Positions 58,640-64,000 of a stretch of DNA of 64,000 bases are shown one piece after another (the first letter of the stretch is position 1; the number at the start of each line of letters is the position of its first letter). Source of the DNA: Mytilus galloprovincialis (Eukaryota; Mollusca; Bivalvia; Mytilida; Mytilidae); contig NC_134839.1 of NCBI RefSeq assembly GCF_965363235.1, positions 81,369,410-81,433,409 on the forward strand. The letters are read 5' to 3'. Both the position numbers and the translations under genes were made by a program. The notes beneath the pieces are model-generated. The model was not told the origin of the DNA. It made no database searches and saw only the letters and a program-made list of their open reading frames with translations.

Positions 58640-59496
58640 GTAACAGTAAATTTGGTCCGGTAGTAAAATTTGTCCTCTAGACTTTTTTTCCTAGTTAATC
58701 AAGTCCTTGTCCATGATTTTACTAGGAATATAAGTTATAGGACAAATGTTCCTAGGAAATTAAGTCCATAGCTAGTAAATTATGTGTGGCACTTGTTTTC
58801 CTAGGAAAAATTGTCCCAAGACTTGTTTTTCTTATAGTTTTATTATATCATAAAATATATATAAAATAGATGAAAAAAATGTTAGATAAGATTGGAAAAT
58901 TTTCTTATTTTTTTTTCAATTAAAATGGAGGACATTTCCTTTATAACCTAATTAAAACATGAATATTGAGTTCCCATTGCTTATAACATTTTCCTTTTAT
59001 AATAAAAGACATGGACATGTTTACCTAGGAATACTAATGACATAGACATGATTTCCTAGGAAAATTAGTCTGGAGACAAATTTTATTTAACAGATTGATA
59101 CACAACTTTTTCATTTTGTCTTTAGCAATATTAATTTAAAACATATTACATTCATATTCACCTTTTAAAATTAAGGGCATAGACATTTTAACTTCGGACT
59201 ATTAATGACATGGACATGATTTCCTAGGAAAATTAGTCAGAATGACATGAATTTTATCAAAAATATAACTATGCAACTCTTAAACATTACTAAAACACAA
59301 CATTTAAATTTCCATGGTTTAAATGTAGTTGAATTTATTATATGATTTTAAAGGACATGATTACCTAGGAAAATTAGTCTGGGGACATATATTACTAACA
59401 TCGGACTAAATATACTAGTAAATTCTGTTACCATGGACTTTTATACTAGTAATGTTTGTCCGCCCAGATATATTTTACCAGGACGAATTTATCACT
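58640..59496. mobile_element. CCTAGG-rich element with 9-bp TSD TACACTTGT
   Basis: TACACTTGT flanks both sides (58631-58639 and 59497-59505). The ends are roughly inverted (GTAAATTTGGTCCGGTA against TACCAGGACGAATTTATCAC). The inside has at least eight TTTCCTAGGAAAA- or CTAGTAAA-type words in both orientations, alternating with GACATGGACATGAT and TAGTCTGGAGACA. No ORF is present. A 9-bp duplication suggests a Mutator-like element. Confidence 0.55.
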
Positions 59497-59509
59497 TACA
59501 CTTGTACAT

Positions 59510-61047
59510 ATATTAATATTTGTAAGTTATATTCTTATGAATTGGTTTTTTTTTAATGATAATTCACATTAGTTATCTGCATTTCTGCATTAAATTTTGC
59601 TAACTTGGTTAAAAATCTGGCCCTTAGAATCTCTGTTTTTTACCAACCAAGATAGCGAACAACACCCATAACACCTTAAATACAGCTTATCATCCGAATC
59701 TTTAACATTTTAGATGACTCGAAATTAAAGTGAAAAAATTCGATCATGAAAGCGATTGACATCTTCTGAGTCGTACAGGTGTTTACCATGTCTGTTTACT
59801 TTCGAGTATTTCATTTATTTCAACATCAAATTTTAAATCTGTTCATCTATACAATGCTCTGGCAAGTGTCTAGACTTCTGCCATAAAGACTTCCAGTGTC
59901 TCTCTATCAAACTTCCGCGTCTCCGTACTGGTACATATATTCTCCAATGTAATAGGACAGCTTACAACCAAGTTGACGTCAACCAAACATAACTCTTATG
60001 TGAGGAGGACTTTAAAACATTAGACAATTGCATTCACTTATGTCCTGCTTTGGCCTTTGATATAAACTATCATCCAAATTAAGAACATTAGAAAAACTAG
60101 AAGTCAGTTCTCAACTAATATTGGATGCTAGTGCCTTGCTCTGTAACTGTCGATGTAACTGAAGATTTACAGACTTTCTTCGTCTTGTAAAATATACATC
60201 AGTAAAAACGCTGGTTTGCTTTGCACATTAGACGTAAAACGATATTATTTCCCTTACCAGTGAATAAAAAGAAAGAGTTGCTTGCAACCACTAAGTCAGT
60301 GAATAGTTAAAATCTAAATAATCTTTTGTTTTAGCCATGATTTTATAAAAGTATAATAAACTTTTAGTTATGGTGTTAAACATGATACGCCTTTCATTTT
60401 ATTCTGTAACCAGAGGTGTGGCTTTGAAAGGCATGATCTGAACATAAAATAAGACAAGATAAGACAATAGCTACATGACACTGTAGTGGCGGGTGACCAG
60501 AGACACAAAAGGGGGTACGTGCCCCAAGCAGTCCATGTCACACTCAAAAATTCAGTTATGTTATATTTTCTTGGCTTTCATATATTCGGGATTATCAAAT
60601 TGAGCGTTTCTGATAAATGTATCCGTAAATCCAGAAAAGCGCCTTGGACTTTATACCGTCAAATACGGAATCTATAACGTGTTGTTTCCAATTTTTTATT
60701 TCGTACTAGTTGGTTGAGGTGCGTTGCAGTTTAAAAAAATATACGTCAACTTTGTTATACCTTAATCGATTTCAGAGCAGAACAAACTGGCCAAAACTTT
60801 GACGCTTATATCATATCAAAATCAGAAATAACCTTTTTAATACAATCTAATAGTATTTAATGAAATTTTAAAAATGACTTTAAAATATTAATGCACTTAA
60901 AAGAGGATCAGATTTTGCAAAGATTAAATGCTTTTATTAATACGTATAAGGGGAAATAATTTGTCATTTGGTTAATGTTTTAAGCGACACGATTTTAACG
61001 ACGAATTTTGCACGATATTGTTGAACATGTTGTAATTAAATAACAAA
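59510..61047. other. Intergenic region upstream of the STEEP1 homologue
   Basis: No repeat was recognised. The promoter and 5' UTR of the STEEP1 homologue are expected just before 61048, but no TATA element is evident. A GGTGTGGCTTTGAAAGGCAT phrase at about 60415 is unassigned. Confidence 0.35.
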
Positions 61048-61168
61048 ATGCCTAAAGTTGTATCAAGAAGTGTAGTGTGTACGGACACGAAAGATCAGGA
61101 AGAATACCAGGGAGAAAAACCTCTCTATGTATACTACTGCATTTGTGGTCAAATGTCTCTTATTTTAG
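61048..61168 (+). CDS. STEEP1: STEEP1 homologue exon 1
   Basis: 40 codons plus one base, donor TTTTAG|GTACCG. Encodes the start and [12 protein letters not shown]. Confidence 0.92.
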
Positions 61169-63904
61169 GTACCGATATAAAGAGGGTAGTAAATTATGCC
61201 CTTTAGCAGTTTAGGCTTTACTGTCAGGCGTCTAACTGTCATTTTCTGCTACTGTTAGCGTCAAATTGGTTAAACTTTTGTCAAGATTCGTTAAAATATC
61301 CTTATTCTAATTTGTCAGAGGTCTCAAATAATTTAAATTATCATTTATATCGTCATTTTTGGAGAGAATAAAATAAAGTGATGTGTCAAAATCAGTTGAA
61401 TACTTTATCGTCTAAAAGAAAATGTACATTTTATCGTCATGCACCTAAAATTACTGTTAACGTCAATTGGTGAGAATTTTTACCCTTATTTATCATGAAG
61501 GTACCCCCATTACCACCCTACACTACGTATACACAACAGCCCATGTGGATTTTGCTTTTTCCACCTGCCCACTCTAGCTATAATCTCTTTTTTGTAAAAA
61601 TATTGATTACAAATGCTTATCTGCTTTTACCAAGTGATTGTACTTGCAAGTCTTTAGATGAAACAAAAGAAATTGAATGCCCACTCCTACAGGTGGGCAG
61701 AGTGGACAAGGTAGAAATTTTGCCCACCCGGTGTCCACTCCCATGGTGGGTTGGTGGACAAAGCAAAATCCACCCGAGCTGTAGTGTACATGTATGAAAT
61801 CTGTAGTCATGATAGTAGTTTTGTATTAAAATTGCTGGTTTGGGAATGCTTCTCATAAATCTGTCGTATCCCTAAAATAATTCCATTGTGTACATGTAGA
61901 TGACTCACGAGGAAAGTGTTTATGATTAAAATTGAGAATGGAACTGGGAAATGTGTCAAAGAGACAACAAACCGACCATAGAGCAGACAACAGCCAAAGG
62001 CCACCAATGGGTCTTCAATGCAGCAAGAAACTCTGCACCACGAGGAGTGCTTCAGCTGGCCTAGTTTGTTTGCTTCTATTTAGTTCTATATTTAACAGGT
62101 TGGGGCCACTTATTGTATGGGGATGAGTAACAATCCCTCATTTGAGTTATCATTTGATAGTGTTAAAAACAAAAGTTTCTTAGAATTGTCATTTTACTCA
62201 AAATGGACACGAATAATTGTTAAAAAATCTACAACCATTTATTTTATTTGTCAGGTAAATGTAGCTAATCCCTAAGTAAGTATACGATTAGTGCAACAAC
62301 ACATACACTCTTGTTTTTTGGTTTTTCAGATTGCGCAATGGATAAGTTACCAATGAGAAGAAGAGATAATGCAAGAGTAATAGACAGTCAGAAACATGCG
62401 CATAGACTAACCTGTGAACCCGATGATATTGTGTTTCTGAGAAGGTAACATAAATATACAATATTATGTCAATGTCAGAAAAATATTAACTTTTTTGTAT
62501 GAGGCTGAGAAACTGGGAAAGGGCGAGGTTTAAACTTAATTTTTCTTCCTTATTAATGAACCCCTGATTGTGAAAAAAGAGTTCCATGATGAGATTGACA
62601 TTGCACAAAATAAAGCTGTGTTACTGTAATTAGGAAATAAACACAACTACAAGGTAGTTCCAGTATAAAAACATTTTACTCAAAAGGGTGCTAATTTTGG
62701 CTTATTTCAGCAGTGTAACAAAATTTGCAAAACACAATTTCTATCCATATGTCAGGTTCAACTTCATGTTGTATTATTATTTGACCATACAATAATTAAG
62801 AAGATGTCCCAGGTTGTACTGTACGTATATTACTTCGATTGATTGGTTAATTATTTTCAGCTTATGTTAATGTGGCATATATTACATGCAAATTCAGGAT
62901 AATTATTTGATATGAATAGAACATGTTATGAAATATACTTGTGAAACAATTCATTTTATATATAATTGATATTCTTATTTGCAATATCTTTCCCATTCCT
63001 CTGTAAACTGAATAAAGTAAGATTTAAAATAAATCTATTTTCTGGTTACATGACCTACAAAGATTCTAATGGTAAAGTTTACTTGGCTTTATTAAAGTTT
63101 ACTTGGCTTTATTAAAGTTTCCTTGGCTTTATTAAAGTTTACTTGGCTTTATTAAAGTTTCCTTGGCTTTATTAAAGTTTACTTGGCTTTATTGAAGTTT
63201 CCTTGGCTTTATTAAAGTTTATTTGGCTTTATTAAAGTTTCCTTGGCTTTATTAAAGTTTATTTGGCTTTATTAAAGTTTCCTTGGCTTTATTAAAGTTT
63301 ACTTGGCTTAATTAAAGTTTACTTGGCTTTATTAAAGTTTCCTTGGCTTTATTAAAGTTTATTTGGCTTTATTAAAGTTTCCTTGGCTTTATTAAAGTTT
63401 ATTTGGCTTTATTAAAGTTTCCTTGGCTTTATTAAAGTTTACTTGGCTTAATTAAAGTTTCCTTGGCTTTATTAAAGTTTACTTGGCTTTACTAAAGTTT
63501 ACTTGGCTTTATTAAAGTTTACTTGGCTTTATTAAAGTTTATTTGGCTTTATTAAAGTTTCCTTGGCTTTATTAAAGTTTACTTGGCTTAATTAAAGTTT
63601 ATTTGGCTTTATTAAAGTTTACTTGGATTTATTAAAGTTAACTTGGCTCTATTAAAGTTTATTTGGCTTTATTAAAGTTTCCTTGGCTTTATTAAAGTTT
63701 ACTTGGCTTAATTAAAGTTTACTTGGCTTTATTAAAGTTTACTTGGCTTTATTAAAGTTTCCTTGGCTTTATCAAAGGGGTTGATTTCATATTCATTCTG
63801 CAGCTTGGTAATTTTAAGATATATATGCACTCTAAGTTAATCAATACCTTTTTCTGTTTCAGACCCGAAGGCATAGAGAAACAATATAGACAGAAATGTA
63901 AAAA
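61048..63904 (+). CDS. STEEP1: STING ER exit protein (STEEP1/CXorf56) homologue, 5' part
   Basis: In mammals STEEP1 helps STING leave the endoplasmic reticulum during cytosolic-DNA signalling. Three exons (61048-61168, 62330-62444, 63863-63904) join in phase to the first 92 residues; the human protein has about 222. The sequence starts [20 protein letters not shown]. It continues [14 protein letters not shown], then [26 protein letters not shown] and [18 protein letters not shown], in the same order and spacing as the human protein. A CxC motif and the following cysteine are kept. The ATG is preceded by AACAAA in untranslated-type sequence. The gene continues past the window end at the GTAAGA donor. 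Conservation supports the identity; the STING role in bivalves is inference. Confidence 0.93.
61529..61791. mobile_element. Small TIR element in STEEP1 intron 1
   Basis: ACACAACAGCCCATGTGGAT TTTGC at the left pairs with GCAAAATCCACC CGAGCTGTAGTGT at the right (imperfect, about 40 bases). GTGGGCAG-type words repeat inside. The target duplication is not clear. Confidence 0.5.
61925..62130 (-). repeat. Penelope-like 3' terminus fragment in STEEP1 intron 1
   Basis: GATTAAAATTGAGAATGGAA, GTGTCAAAGAGACAACAA and CCAATGGGTCTTCAATGCAG match 49530-49640. The fragment ends near GGCCACTTATTGTATGGGG. Confidence 0.7.
62330..62444 (+). CDS. STEEP1: STEEP1 homologue exon 2
   Basis: Acceptor TTTGGTTTTTCAG, donor GAGAAG|GTAACA. 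Encodes the conserved [13 protein letters not shown] block. The junction with exon 1 restores Asp-Cys. Confidence 0.92.
63071..63775 (+). repeat. 20-bp minisatellite in STEEP1 intron 2, about 35 copies
   Basis: The unit is ACTTGGCTTTATTAAAGTTT, with variants at the first two bases (AC, CC, AT) and a few others. The period is exactly 20 throughout, so every 60-base stretch holds three units. It ends about 90 bases before exon 3. Confidence 0.97.
63863..63904 (+). CDS. STEEP1: STEEP1 homologue exon 3
   Basis: 42 bases, acceptor TTCTGTTTCAG, donor AAAAA|GTAAGA. Encodes [14 protein letters not shown]. The next exon lies beyond the window. Confidence 0.9.
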
Positions 63905-63929
63905 GTAAGATTTAGTACACTAAGCATCT

Positions 63930-64000
63930 GATAAAATTCTGTAGAAGCGTTTGGTCATATATGTAGAAGTGTTTGACTACATTCTGTAGAAGTGTTTGAC
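63930..64000 (+). repeat. Start of a GTAGAAGTGTTTGAC repeat, cut by the window end
   Basis: TCTGTAGAAG(C/T)GTTTG recurs three times in 65 bases at the edge of the window, inside STEEP1 intron 3. Confidence 0.6.

Noticed and set aside
62101..62200. Additional STEEP1 exon
   Set aside because: Exon 1 and exon 2 already join in phase to match the human protein without a gap, and this stretch is a Penelope-like tail and its flank.
63071..63775. CRISPR-like array
   Set aside because: A direct 20-bp tandem without spacers inside an intron of a eukaryotic gene is a minisatellite.

Overview
The window looks like nuclear DNA of a marine bivalve, most likely a mussel (Mytilus or a close relative). The evidence is AT-rich sequence, genes split by GT-AG introns, two temptin-like secreted-protein genes, and many repeat families that I recognise from mussel genomes. 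The genus is inference. No prokaryotic, organellar or CRISPR feature was seen.

Four host genes are well supported. Two temptin-like genes lie on the + strand (11063-12896 and 27906-29592). They share the same exon plan and both are complete. CDK9, the kinase of P-TEFb, is complete on the - strand (exons at 56662-56571, 48798-48717, 47755-47665 and 46737-45890; 370 aa). The 5' part of a STEEP1 (CXorf56) homologue lies on the + strand from 61048 and runs off the window end. CDK9 and STEEP1 are divergently arranged about 4.4 kb apart. An unidentified - strand gene is seen as three exons at 567-3163, and a possible last exon of another - strand gene lies at 23908-23960.

Most of the rest is mobile DNA. 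Penelope-like reverse transcriptase remnants occur at about 4.4, 16.6, 19-20.7, 24.8-26.9, 35.4, 37.1 and 49.5-50.8 kb. Further 3' tails without an RT region lie at 28.3, 30.5-32.9, 57.7 and 61.9 kb. DNA transposons with visible terminal inverted repeats and target duplications include hAT-like elements (9965-10410, 21676-23054, 25654-26579, 30814-32560), elements with 9-10 bp duplications (5857-6840, 58640-59496), a TTAA-flanked element (6850-7439) and an internally deleted KRBA2/Ginger-like element with palindromic terminal repeats (13958-15965). A tRNA-derived SINE sits inside one hAT-like element. A 3.7 kb inverted repeat (42161-45830) begins about 60 bp past the CDK9 stop codon.

The most unusual observation is in CDK9. 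The intron-3 acceptor together with the first bases of exon 4 is repeated five times as an exact-length 51 bp unit. This gives five in-frame candidate acceptors, so alternative acceptor use could insert 17, 34, 51 or 68 residues between strands beta-4 and beta-5 of the kinase N-lobe. Other points of interest are the diverging cysteine pattern of the two temptin paralogues, the palindromic ends of the KRBA2-like element, and the nested, datable insertions.
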